A stretch of DNA of 59,932 bases from Ferdinandcohnia sp036965165 (lineage in GTDB: Bacteria > Bacillota > Bacilli > Bacillales > Bacillaceae_L). Position 1 is the stretch's first letter. Every line of letters begins with the position of its first letter. The stretch is from the NCBI RefSeq assembly GCF_036965165.1, contig NZ_JBALOX010000058.1, forward strand, positions 1 to 59,932. Direction: 5' to 3'. The notes under the pieces are model-generated. The model saw nothing but the letters and a program-made list of their open reading frames with translations, did no database searches and was not told where the DNA came from. The position numbers and the translations under genes were made by a program. This document shows positions 1 through 8,322 of this stretch, one piece after another.

Positions 1-89
1 CAATACTCCACAATCGCTTCTGAATAAATAATTTTTTCATTATAGGATTTCATAAGTATTTCTTATACGGTATCCAAGACAAGAATCAC

Positions 90-138
90 AAAAAAAAAGA
101 GCAAGCCCCCATTACGTTTATGAGGGAACTTGCTCTTT
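90..138 (-). terminator. Terminator of the PBP gene
   Basis: On the minus strand an inverted repeat (aaagagcaag / cttgctcttt) is followed by a run of T. The stop codon of the penicillin-binding protein gene lies inside the stem. Bases 1-89 show no gene. Confidence 0.85.
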
Positions 139-2176
139 AGTCATCATTTTTATGTTTCTTTTTTTCTTCCTTTTTCTGTTTCTTCTCTTCTTCTTTCCGC
201 TTTTTCTCTTCTTCCTTCTGCTTCTTTTTTTCATCTTTCCAATTATCGTTCTTTTCCTGCCCGTTGTTTTCCTTCCACTCATTTTCCTTCTTTTTAACAG
301 GGGTCTGATAGGCTGGCAGATTGAAAGAACTCGGCGGAACATTACTTAATGATTGCTGTACCATTTCTTTAAAAATAGTTGCTGCGGTTGAACTTGAAGT
401 CGTTAGGTAATGATTTGCATCTGTCTTGTCATATCCAAGCCAGACGGCACCAACAAGCTCTGGCGTGTATCCGACCATCCAAATATCCCTTGTTCCATTA
501 ACACCCTTTATGCCTAACTGAGTAGAACCGGTCTTACCTGCTACTTCTCGCCCTTCAATCTGTGCATGGCGACCAGTCCCGTTTTCAACAACACCCTTTA
601 ACATAAATGTCATTCTTTGTGCTACCTCAGGAGTTGTAATTTGCACAGGCTCTTCCTTCCACTCTGTAATTACATCTCCATTGGCATCGACAATTTTGGA
701 AATGGCATGTGCTTTCGTCTTTTTCCCTTCATTCGGAAAGGTAGTAAAGGCTTCGGCCATATGAATCGGAGCAACCCCACTATCAAGTCCACCAAGGGCA
801 AGAGGTAAGTTATAATCTTTTTCTGTAATCGGAAGTCCAAACTCTTTTACTGAATCGATACCAGTTTTTAGTCCAATTTTATTTAAAAGCCATACCGCTG
901 GAACATTGTCTGAGTCTCTTACCGCATCGTAAATGGTAACACTGCCTTTAAATCTCCCAGAAAAATTTTGTGGTTGATAGCCGTTGAAACTCATTGGTTT
1001 ATCCGGCAATACATCATATATGCTGTAGCCTTGCTCTAGTGCCGGCGTATAGACAGCAAGTGGTTTAATCGTTGAACCTGGCTGTCTTCTTAATTGAGTC
1101 GCATGATTGAAACCACGGAATACATGCTCACCTCGTCCTCCAACCAATGCGCTTATTCCACCAGTCTTTGGATCTACTAATATACCACCACTTTGAAGCA
1201 ATTGGTCCTCGGTGCTAGCAGGAAATAAGCTGTCATCTTTATAGATGTTCTCAACGGATTCCTGCATGTGGGGATCAAGCTCTGTGTAAATTTCCAAACC
1301 GCCTGACATGACCTCATTTTGTGTGAGACCATATTTTTCAATCGCTTCTTCGATAATATAATCAACATAATATGGATACTTTCCTTGATACGGATCAAGC
1401 TGACGACCCTTAAATACCATCTCTTGGGCTTTTGCTTCCTTTACTTGGGTAGAACTAAGATATCCTTGTTCCTCCATTAAGCCTAGGACAAGATCTCTTC
1501 TGTTAAATGATTTTTCTTGATCGATTAATGGATTCATTCTTGAAGGGGATTTAATTAAACCTGCAAGAATTGCACTTTCACTTACCGTTAAGTCGTAAAC
1601 CTCTTTACCAAAATACGTTCTTGATGCGTTTTTTATCCCCCAAGCCCCTTCACCAAAGTAAATTTGATTTAAATACATCTCCATGATTTTCTCTTTAGAA
1701 AAAGTACGTTCAATTTTTTGTGAAAGGAAGAATTCCTCTATTTTTCGTTTCAATGTTTGATCATGAGTTAGAAATACATTCTTTGTTAATTGCTGGGTAA
1801 TCGTACTTCCTCCCTCAACAATGTCACCTGCTTTTAAATTTCGGAAGAGCGCACGAAAGATCCCGATGTAATCCACACCAGGATGTTTGTAAAATCTCCG
1901 GTCCTCAGTGGCGATTACAGCATTGATAACATGGGGCGGAATTTTCTCATAGCTAATTCCTTCGATCATGGGTCCAGGTACCTTACTGGCAATTTCTCCA
2001 TTTTTGTCATAAATAATGGTTGGTTCCGGTAATGGATTATTTAAAGCACTAACATCCCGAGAATTGATATACATGTTGAGTCCAATAGCCACGAATAAAA
2101 TAAAAAGCAGTCCCACCAACAGGATGATTTTTAGTCTTCCAACGCCGGACAAAGTCTTCTTGAAGTTTTTTCCCAT
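137..2176 (-). CDS. Class A penicillin-binding protein (PBP1A family)
   Basis: Bifunctional peptidoglycan synthase of 679 residues that polymerises and crosslinks lipid II at the outer membrane face. One N-terminal membrane segment lies near residues 15-35. The GT51 transglycosylase domain has the EDRRFY motif (Glu91) and GGSTITQQL. The transpeptidase domain has SxxK (PGSTIKP, Ser368), SDN near 422 and KTGS near 548. The last ~50 residues are almost only K and E, a charged tail of unknown role. The ATG at 2176 was chosen because GGAGG lies 8 bases upstream; a longer frame starting at 2266 lacks such a site. The size resembles B. subtilis PBP2c/PBP2d (PbpF, PbpG), but I cannot decide between them. 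It has its own terminator. Confidence 0.93.
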   Translation of the reverse strand: MGKNFKKTLSGVGRLKIILLVGLLFILFVAIGLNMYINSRDVSALNNPLPEPTIIYDKNGEIASKVPGPMIEGISYEKIPPHVINAVIATEDRRFYKHPGVDYIGIFRALFRNLKAGDIVEGGSTITQQLTKNVFLTHDQTLKRKIEEFFLSQKIERTFSKEKIMEMYLNQIYFGEGAWGIKNASRTYFGKEVYDLTVSESAILAGLIKSPSRMNPLIDQEKSFNRRDLVLGLMEEQGYLSSTQVKEAKAQEMVFKGRQLDPYQGKYPYYVDYIIEEAIEKYGLTQNEVMSGGLEIYTELDPHMQESVENIYKDDSLFPASTEDQLLQSGGILVDPKTGGISALVGGRGEHVFRGFNHATQLRRQPGSTIKPLAVYTPALEQGYSIYDVLPDKPMSFNGYQPQNFSGRFKGSVTIYDAVRDSDNVPAVWLLNKIGLKTGIDSVKEFGLPITEKDYNLPLALGGLDSGVAPIHMAEAFTTFPNEGKKTKAHAISKIVDANGDVITEWKEEPVQITTPEVAQRMTFMLKGVVENGTGRHAQIEGREVAGKTGSTQLGIKGVNGTRDIWMVGYTPELVGAVWLGYDKTDANHYLTTSSSTAATIFKEMVQQSLSNVPPSSFNLPAYQTPVKKKENEWKENNGQEKNDNWKDEKKKQKEEEKKRKEEEKKQKKEEKKKHKNDD

Positions 2177-2321
2177 TCGAGTGTCCTCCAGATGTGCAAA
2201 TAAAAATAATATCGCAAAAATAGCGCTACATATATTAATACGAACAAGAAAAAGTTTTATGTCCATCTAATAATTTTATTCAATAAATTGTCAATATAGG
2301 GGATGAAAGGCATATGTCGAA

Positions 2322-3761
2322 TTAGCTTTTAAGGAATTCTTTAATTTGATTTGTGAGCTCGGTTCTGTCATAGCCTCGATATAAGTTAGTTGCTAGGCGT
2401 ATTGGGTCACCGAAGAAAAAGCGTTCATAAAGGGTCTGTCTTGATCCGAATGCACTTATACAAAGATCCCAAGCTAGTCTAAATAGTTTTACCCGGTCAT
2501 ATGAATTAGCATTTGCAGCCTGTAAATATTGGTCAAGATCCACGCTTTTCTCAGAAGCGAAGTCTTTTTCTGTTGGAATTGAAACGAGACCACTCGCACC
2601 TAAAAGTTGCAAAATCTCAGTAAAACGTGGGTATAGGCGAGGGAATAAATTAATGGCACTGTATAGAGGGTATAATGCAGGGGCCATTGTCCCCCATTTA
2701 TCCATTTTCGCTTGAGTCTCCGATGTTAACAATAATGCTTTCATAGACTCTAGCCCAACAATAATTTCACTGATTTTTTCTTGTACATGCTGATATTCGC
2801 CAATGTTAATCGTATCCACCAATGCTTGGGCAACTCCTAGCAGGCTTTCTGTTTTTACAACCTGCCTTGAAATAACCTGATGCAGAACCAGTGGATAAAA
2901 ACTTGTTTCCGCATACATTTTATTTGCACAATCAATGCTTTCACTCATAAAGATCCGTTCACGAGGAACATGAACATTATTAAAAACGATGATTGTATCC
3001 ATTTCTTCAAACCTAGAACTAAGTGGATGATCAAAGGTTGAGTCTCGATATGCAAATGATTCCCTGCAAAGAAATGTTAATCCCTCCGTATTACTTGGAA
3101 TCGAAAAAGCAAAAGCATAGTCTTTATTAAATAAATTTCCGCCCGTTGGGAATACGATTAATTCATCTGTAATACCACCCTGCGTCGCTAGCAGTCTTGC
3201 ACCATGAATAATAATTCCGTCTTTTTTTCTATCAATAATCTTGGCCGTTATAATATTATCGTCGTCCTCCATATGGAAAAGGGAACGGTTTGTTTGCGGA
3301 TTTATAAAGGTGTGAGTAAATGAATAATCCTTTTCACAGGCTTCCTCATAAAACCTGAGGAGATTTTTAACAAATTCAGGATTATTTGAAGAAAATATAT
3401 CAGCAGCCGCACTAATTGCCATTAAGGACGTATTCATATAATCGGGGGAACGTCCCATCATTCCTAGTGTACTTTTTGCCCACGTTTGAACCATTAGTCG
3501 TCTTTTTTCTAAATCTTCTTTGGTCTTTGGTTCTAAATAAGAGGTACCAATTTGATTCCCTGTTTTAGAAGAGGTAAAGGTCATGATGTTTTGGATGGAT
3601 GAATCACATTGAAGGTCATAGAGCTTTGCCTGACTATCCATGATTCCACGGAATGCAGGATGATCAGAAATATTCCCCGTCACCTTCTCCCCATCAATCC
3701 ATATATCAGAATGAAGTTTATTAATTCTATCAATATACTCTTTACCAGATATTATCCCCAT
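2322..3761 (-). CDS. HpaB-type FADH2-dependent monooxygenase (YoaI-like)
   Basis: 479 residues, the usual length for the 4-hydroxyphenylacetate 3-monooxygenase oxygenase family, which uses reduced FAD supplied by a separate reductase to hydroxylate aromatic or other substrates. The family signature GRSPDY is at residues 103-108 (Arg104, Tyr108), and THTFINP with His150 matches the substrate-contacting His of known HpaB proteins. SD GGAGGTG precedes the ATG. It is the last gene of a five-gene same-strand series, 115 bases after the diiron-protein gene. No flavin reductase gene is nearby and no aromatic degradation genes are linked, so 4-hydroxyphenylacetate need not be the substrate. No clear terminator is seen in 2270-2321. 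Confidence 0.85.
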   Translation of the reverse strand: MGIISGKEYIDRINKLHSDIWIDGEKVTGNISDHPAFRGIMDSQAKLYDLQCDSSIQNIMTFTSSKTGNQIGTSYLEPKTKEDLEKRRLMVQTWAKSTLGMMGRSPDYMNTSLMAISAAADIFSSNNPEFVKNLLRFYEEACEKDYSFTHTFINPQTNRSLFHMEDDDNIITAKIIDRKKDGIIIHGARLLATQGGITDELIVFPTGGNLFNKDYAFAFSIPSNTEGLTFLCRESFAYRDSTFDHPLSSRFEEMDTIIVFNNVHVPRERIFMSESIDCANKMYAETSFYPLVLHQVISRQVVKTESLLGVAQALVDTINIGEYQHVQEKISEIIVGLESMKALLLTSETQAKMDKWGTMAPALYPLYSAINLFPRLYPRFTEILQLLGASGLVSIPTEKDFASEKSVDLDQYLQAANANSYDRVKLFRLAWDLCISAFGSRQTLYERFFFGDPIRLATNLYRGYDRTELTNQIKEFLKS

Positions 3762-3797
3762 TTCCCAACACCTCCATAGCTTCTAACCTAAATTATG

Positions 3798-3851
3798 CTC
3801 CGCCCAAACAACATGTGAGAACATTTTAAAAAGGAAAGTTTCGAGCGGAGC
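3798..3851 (-). other. Intergenic hairpin between operon genes
   Basis: Arms gctccgc (3798-3804) and gcggagc (3845-3851) form a 7-bp stem with a long loop between the diiron-protein gene and the HpaB-like gene. There is no T run, so it is more likely an RNA-processing or attenuation structure than a terminator, or chance. Confidence 0.3.
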
Positions 3852-3876
3852 CTTAGAACCATGGAAAGCCCTTGGG

Positions 3877-4554
3877 TTAGCGAACTGTTTCTAAGATGTC
3901 AGTATACATTCTTGAATGGTAGTACATGCCAAATTGTAAACCACGCTCAATGATTTGCTTTTGATCTCCTTCATAGCTGAAAGCAACAACTTCATAAATT
4001 TCATTCGCATGCTGAACATCAAGTACTTCATGGTCAGTAAAATGAACAAGTGATTTGTTTTCGCTACCGTAGTTACTTTTCGCATATTGACCAACCAATG
4101 GTGACACGCGAGCGACAATTTCTTCGATTATACCTAGTGCCGCAAGTCCCTCTAAATAGTGGTAATGAAGGCATAAGTCGGTTAATCCGCGATTATAGGC
4201 AAGAACTGGGATGATCGGTTCACTTCCATTAATTTCATCCTCCGTAACACCTATCCCTTTTAAAAATTTCTTGTACGTCTGACTATGGACATATTTTTCA
4301 TTCATTTTTCCATGCTCTTCAAACAGATTTTCCACAATTGGCATTCTCATACGGTAATCTGACATATTTGTTAAAATCGCTGATAAAAACCGTGGAAAAT
4401 GGAGAACAACGTGATAAATTTGAATGGCAATTTCCTTTCGTTGTTCAACAGAGAATTCACCTTTGCTTATAGCCATAAACAATGGGTGCTCTTCAATTTT
4501 CTTTTCTTGAAACATTCGATCTGTCACTTTTTTTAACTCTACAAATTTCTCCAT
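3877..4554 (-). CDS. Haem-oxygenase-like diiron oxidase/oxygenase (HDO) family protein
   Basis: 225 residues, all-helical, of the iron-containing redox enzyme / TENA-like fold. Candidate metal ligands are visible: Glu80 and His90 (spacing 10), a Glu in EGLAALGIIEE (135-145), and the diagnostic H-x3-D-x2-H at His175, Asp179, His182. This pattern is the one known from HDO enzymes such as SznF, BesC and CADD, which use O2 for N-oxygenation, C-C cleavage or similar reactions on amino-acid-like substrates. The SD TAGGGGG precedes the ATG. The gene starts 12 bases after the preceding GNAT gene, so the two are co-transcribed. The substrate cannot be read from the sequence. Confidence 0.78.
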   Translation of the reverse strand: MEKFVELKKVTDRMFQEKKIEEHPLFMAISKGEFSVEQRKEIAIQIYHVVLHFPRFLSAILTNMSDYRMRMPIVENLFEEHGKMNEKYVHSQTYKKFLKGIGVTEDEINGSEPIIPVLAYNRGLTDLCLHYHYLEGLAALGIIEEIVARVSPLVGQYAKSNYGSENKSLVHFTDHEVLDVQHANEIYEVVAFSYEGDQKQIIERGLQFGMYYHSRMYTDILETVR

Positions 4555-4566
4555 GATAATATCCCC

Positions 4567-5586
4567 CTAAACAAGTGTTAATTCATGAAATTCCATTGAA
4601 AGGTTTGCAGGAATATCTCCATATGCGAACGTCGTTGATGAAAGTTTTATATAAAATGGATTGCTTCGAAAATACCTTGCTTCCTCAGTCGAGACTCCCA
4701 AAAACAAATAGCTGTATTTTTGCTTATACTTGTTTTGAATATAAGAGATAAATTCCTTTTGATAGTTTTGCCGATTTTCCGTTGCGGCGAAAAACGCCAT
4801 ATACCCATGCCGAAATTCCTCACCTTGATTTGGAAGTGGTGGACAATCGGCTACCTTACAAAATAAATTCACTATTTTAAATGAAAAAGGAAGTTTGCTA
4901 GAAAGCCTAAGCTTCCGTGCATCGGATTGGTCAACAAGCTTACAAATAGCTAAGTCATCCTTATTCTTATCCCTCAAACTTAAGAACACACCATTTCCTC
5001 TTAAAAACATTCGTTTTTCGCAAGGTGCAAATGGTTGATTCCTCGTCATTTTTTGATAAATCCCCCATGCCTCTTCTCCGTCAATTTCGCATATTTGATG
5101 ACGGCTTTTCCGATATTTCATAAACATCGGTAAGCCAATATGAACGGTTCTGCCAATTTCAACTCCACCGGGAAGGAGTTCATTTCCTTTTGTCATTGAC
5201 GATTTGTTTGTATTGCTATCAAGAACGGTGGAAAACATCCATTTCACGTTTCCTTCATTTCGAAAAAGTGACAATATGTTTTCCGCCAAGCGATAAAAAG
5301 CAAACGTTCGGTGATAGTCAGGATGAATTCTTAAATCATTCAAGTAATAGGCTTTTTCACAGGTAGTGTTAAGTACCCGCTTTTGCTCACTCACTGCGAC
5401 ACAGCCGATTAACCTTTTTTCCTTAAACAAACCGAAATGCCTTGTCATCCCAAATTCCTCTGACAAAGAAAAAAAGTTGGGGGAACGGTCTACGTAGAAG
5501 AGATCACTCCCCGTATTTGTTGATTTTGCTAACTGGAGTAATTGTAGATTATGGGTTTCATTTAGCTCCCAAAATTCATAGGTCAT
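4567..5586 (-). CDS. GNAT-like acyltransferase
   Basis: 339 residues. The N-terminal ~150 residues look like a GNAT domain (GLFKEKRLIGCVAVSEQ strand pair, then LNDLRIHPDYH and a following helix). The C-terminal half is less clear and may be a second degenerate GNAT lobe. The chosen ATG overlaps the stop of the upstream DUF3419 gene as ATGA, a sign of translational coupling; a GTG six bases earlier is also in frame. Within this operon it could acylate the product of the SAM-dependent transferase (inference). No specific family name is recognised. Confidence 0.7.
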   Translation of the reverse strand: MTYEFWELNETHNLQLLQLAKSTNTGSDLFYVDRSPNFFSLSEEFGMTRHFGLFKEKRLIGCVAVSEQKRVLNTTCEKAYYLNDLRIHPDYHRTFAFYRLAENILSLFRNEGNVKWMFSTVLDSNTNKSSMTKGNELLPGGVEIGRTVHIGLPMFMKYRKSRHQICEIDGEEAWGIYQKMTRNQPFAPCEKRMFLRGNGVFLSLRDKNKDDLAICKLVDQSDARKLRLSSKLPFSFKIVNLFCKVADCPPLPNQGEEFRHGYMAFFAATENRQNYQKEFISYIQNKYKQKYSYLFLGVSTEEARYFRSNPFYIKLSSTTFAYGDIPANLSMEFHELTLV

Positions 5587-6656
5587 ACACACTGCCCCAC
5601 TATTACTTTTTGATACAACATCGACCGTTCCAACCCTTCACAATACTTCGAAAGCTCTTCATCACGATAAAATTGCTTTATAAAAACGTTTGGCATTTGG
5701 CTGATGCTGAGCATATTTCGAAACAGCACCACAGCCATATCGGATTTTGCCTGTAAAATACCTTTGCAAATTGCCTCTTTTCCATCTAAATCTGCCCAGT
5801 CGAATACATTGGACAAATAAAAGGCATCAATTGAATCTTCCTTCCTTAAAAGTTCTTGAATACTTACTGGATGAATTGAAAGTTTACCAATATTCCTTTT
5901 TGCTGCTTCATATCCTTCCGTAGATAAATAAAACGGAACTCCTTCGTCTTGTTCATACAGATATGAAGAAAATAAAATCTGAGATAAAAAGTAATTATTG
6001 TGAATCGGCTTCGTTTTCACTTCCTTCTCAAACTGACTTAAAAAGAAGGATGCGAAATCATTTTCATTTGCATTGGCAAACATATAACTCGGAAAAAATT
6101 GGAGATGGGTTGTTTTACTTAACAAGATTTTCGCAGCTGTTTTCCATTCAGATGTAGTCAAGTATTTTTCATAAAACTCCTGCTGCTCCTCTAAACTTTT
6201 TGAAGAAAATAACTCTCCCCAAACGGATTCATCATATATATTCCGGCAAATATTTTCTCCTATAAATCTATAAAATCGTTCATTTACTCCACATTGATTA
6301 ATCCCAAATTCAATCTCATGAAGATGTTGCTGCCAATATTCACTTGCATATTCGGGTAAGTCTTTTGCTACTTTTTCATACATTTGAACACGGTTTTTAG
6401 TTGGAACTTCGCCAATAAGAGTGAGAAATTCCTTCAATGAAAAATGTCGGATGGCAGCTTTTTTTAGCTCAATCAATGCACATTGTGCAGGATTTACATC
6501 GACACATAGTACTTGACCAATTGAGTCATTTAAAATGGAAAAAGCGGTGCATCCTCCAGAGCCAATGACAAGAGCTTTCTTCGGTTTCCTAATTTTTGAA
6601 ATCCCTCTTTCTACTAAACTATCCTCTCTAATTTGCGAAAAAAAGATATTAGACAT
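5583..6656 (-). CDS. DUF3419 / BtaA-like SAM 3-amino-3-carboxypropyl transferase
   Basis: 357 residues. Motif I VIGSGGCTAF (30-39) is an SAM-binding glycine loop. The family-typical DVNPAQ (53-58) is followed by LKKAAI, and FYLSNVFDWA lies near 279-288. BtaA and other DUF3419 proteins transfer the 3-amino-3-carboxypropyl group of SAM to an acceptor, diacylglycerol in betaine-lipid synthesis. No BtaB N-methyltransferase is present here, so a betaine lipid is unlikely and the acceptor may be a small molecule (inference). The start overlaps the end of the previous gene by 8 bases, and the stop overlaps the next start. SD AGGGAG. Confidence 0.8.
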   Translation of the reverse strand: MSNIFFSQIREDSLVERGISKIRKPKKALVIGSGGCTAFSILNDSIGQVLCVDVNPAQCALIELKKAAIRHFSLKEFLTLIGEVPTKNRVQMYEKVAKDLPEYASEYWQQHLHEIEFGINQCGVNERFYRFIGENICRNIYDESVWGELFSSKSLEEQQEFYEKYLTTSEWKTAAKILLSKTTHLQFFPSYMFANANENDFASFFLSQFEKEVKTKPIHNNYFLSQILFSSYLYEQDEGVPFYLSTEGYEAAKRNIGKLSIHPVSIQELLRKEDSIDAFYLSNVFDWADLDGKEAICKGILQAKSDMAVVLFRNMLSISQMPNVFIKQFYRDEELSKYCEGLERSMLYQKVIVGQCV

Positions 6657-7395
6657 TGCTTACACTCCCTTCTTCAAATGAAGCTAGTACTTCTCTTTTC
6701 CCTTCCTTCCAATTGGTCATCCGGTTTCTTCCGCATTCCAGCTGAGCCATAAAATCATCGCGTGCAATTAATTCGGTTGGCACGTGAGAATACAATACGA
6801 CATTCATTCCTAGTGTAAAATCAATTTTTCTCGAATCAAGCCACTTCTCTATTGCATAATGTATAGGCCGATATTGATAAAGTGATTCCTTTGATTTTGT
6901 GGTCATTCTTTCAACATCAAGATCATGAATATGGGATAGCTTCTCACCAAAAATTTGAACCTTCCTCTTAATTTCTTCCGGGACCCGAATCCCGGAAAAT
7001 TTCGGATAAGCATAATCCTCAAACAATGCTTTAAAAAGCAGCAACACCTCAGGATTCTCGATTTCAGCAAGTAGGTGGATCGGACGACCTTGATTCTCTT
7101 CCATTACCACTTGAAGATAGGTTAAAAAAAGGTCAAGAAAACAACCCATTCTTGAAAACAAAGGACCAAAGTATACAAACCTCTCATCCCCTTGTTCAAA
7201 AGATTGAACAAGTTGAAAGGCAAAAAGCATCTGATTACGTCTTAAGCAAATTACTTGATCGTAAATCACAAATCTCGAAAGAAGGTACTCTTCTCCGATT
7301 ATACTCACCCTTTTTGAGAGCGATATCATTTCTTCTTTCTGATTATTTAGTAATTGCTTTGGATCGATTCTTTCAATAGTGAATCCTTGTGCCAC
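6649..7395 (-). CDS. Uncharacterised protein, GNAT-like, first gene of operon
   Basis: 248 residues. The N-terminal half has alternating strands and helices (ISIIGEEYLLSR..., YFGPLFSRMGC) reminiscent of GNAT folds, but no confident motif A is visible. It starts at GTG 7395 just behind an in-frame stop; the SD is weak, and an internal ATG at residue 23 is an alternative. It overlaps the DUF3419 gene by 8 bases, so it belongs to the same transcript. The paired operator-like palindromes lie 25 bases upstream. The function is unknown. Confidence 0.6.
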   Translation of the reverse strand: MAQGFTIERIDPKQLLNNQKEEMISLSKRVSIIGEEYLLSRFVIYDQVICLRRNQMLFAFQLVQSFEQGDERFVYFGPLFSRMGCFLDLFLTYLQVVMEENQGRPIHLLAEIENPEVLLLFKALFEDYAYPKFSGIRVPEEIKRKVQIFGEKLSHIHDLDVERMTTKSKESLYQYRPIHYAIEKWLDSRKIDFTLGMNVVLYSHVPTELIARDDFMAQLECGRNRMTNWKEGKREVLASFEEGSVSNV

Positions 7396-7419
7396 ACATC
7401 TTCACCAACCAATTCCTTC

Positions 7420-7462
7420 GGTGTAAAATTACACCATTTTCTATATAGTGTAATTTTACACC
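7420..7462 (-). promoter_or_regulatory. Paired palindromic operator upstream of the five-gene operon
   Basis: A perfect 15-bp inverted repeat (7420-7434 ggtgtaaaattacac, 7448-7462 its complement). Each arm is itself a near-palindrome GTGTAA-N2-TTACAC followed by ACCATTTT, so it can also be read as two direct operator copies 28 bp apart. A TATATA between them on the minus strand could be the -10 element. The regulator is not recognised and is not encoded next to it. The rest of 7396-7686 holds no gene. Confidence 0.65.
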
Positions 7463-7686
7463 ATTTTTGATAAGTTTCAAAGTATATTTCCTTTATTTTC
7501 AATAGATAATAAAAGGACCCTTTTTATTGATGCGCCCTTTTAAAAATACAGTTGTACTTCTCAGAAATACAAAACGTAAATTTTTGTTACAGTTTTGTAA
7601 AGTTTGTTAATTTTTCATTGTAAATTCGACAAATTTAGATAAAAATAGTCTTTGTGTTTATAATTTCGTTATTGGAGGACAATAAT

Positions 7687-8307
7687 ATGTTCGCAAAAAA
7701 GAAAAAAGATGTATTTTTTGAGGCACTTACATCAATCTCGGCAAATGTTAAGGAAGCCGCAGACTATTTTGTACAGTATAAAATTAAAAATGTAAGTGAT
7801 CTTAAAGAGTTTTCGATTGAAATGAAAAATTTCGAGAAAAAAGGCGATGATGTCATTCATGGCTTAATTACTGAACTTAATAAATCTTTTATCACTCCGA
7901 TTGAGCGTGAAGATATTCTTCAACTAGCGATGAAAATGGATGATGTATTAGATGGAATGGAACAATGTGCAGCACGTTTCGAAATGTATTCTTTGACACA
8001 AACTGACGAATATATGACCACATACGCTGATCTTATTCAAAAAAGCACGGTTGAGATCTACCATGCCATTGAACTTCTTTCAAATAAGAAGCTTTTAGAT
8101 ATGCGTAAACATGCAATCAAAATTAATGATTATGAATCTGAATGTGATGAATTACTAAGGGTTTCAATTAAACAACTGTTCCAAACGGAGAAAGATCCAA
8201 TTAAAATTATTCAGTTAAAGGAGATTTATGAGATTCTTGAAGGCATTTCGGACTACTGTGAAGATGTTGCGGATACGCTTGAAACCATTATTATGAGAAA
8301 TGCATAA
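7687..8307 (+). CDS. ykaA: DUF47 (PhoU-like) Pit accessory protein, YkaA
   Basis: 206 residues, all-helical PhoU-like DUF47 protein. Members are encoded beside Pit phosphate transporters and are thought to modulate them. The start at ATG 7687 follows GGAGGAC; the frame is open 33 bases further upstream but without an SD. pit follows after 15 bases, so they form one operon, as in B. subtilis ykaA-pit. No certain Pho box is seen, although TTACA/TAAA-type repeats occur at 7587-7630. Confidence 0.88.
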   Translation: MFAKKKKDVFFEALTSISANVKEAADYFVQYKIKNVSDLKEFSIEMKNFEKKGDDVIHGLITELNKSFITPIEREDILQLAMKMDDVLDGMEQCAARFEMYSLTQTDEYMTTYADLIQKSTVEIYHAIELLSNKKLLDMRKHAIKINDYESECDELLRVSIKQLFQTEKDPIKIIQLKEIYEILEGISDYCEDVADTLETIIMRNA

Positions 8308-8322
8308 GGGAGAATCTTTTAA

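Noticed and set aside
118..349. K/R-rich and F/L-rich frames opposite the end of the PBP gene
   Set aside because: They are other-frame readings of the low-complexity K/E tail.
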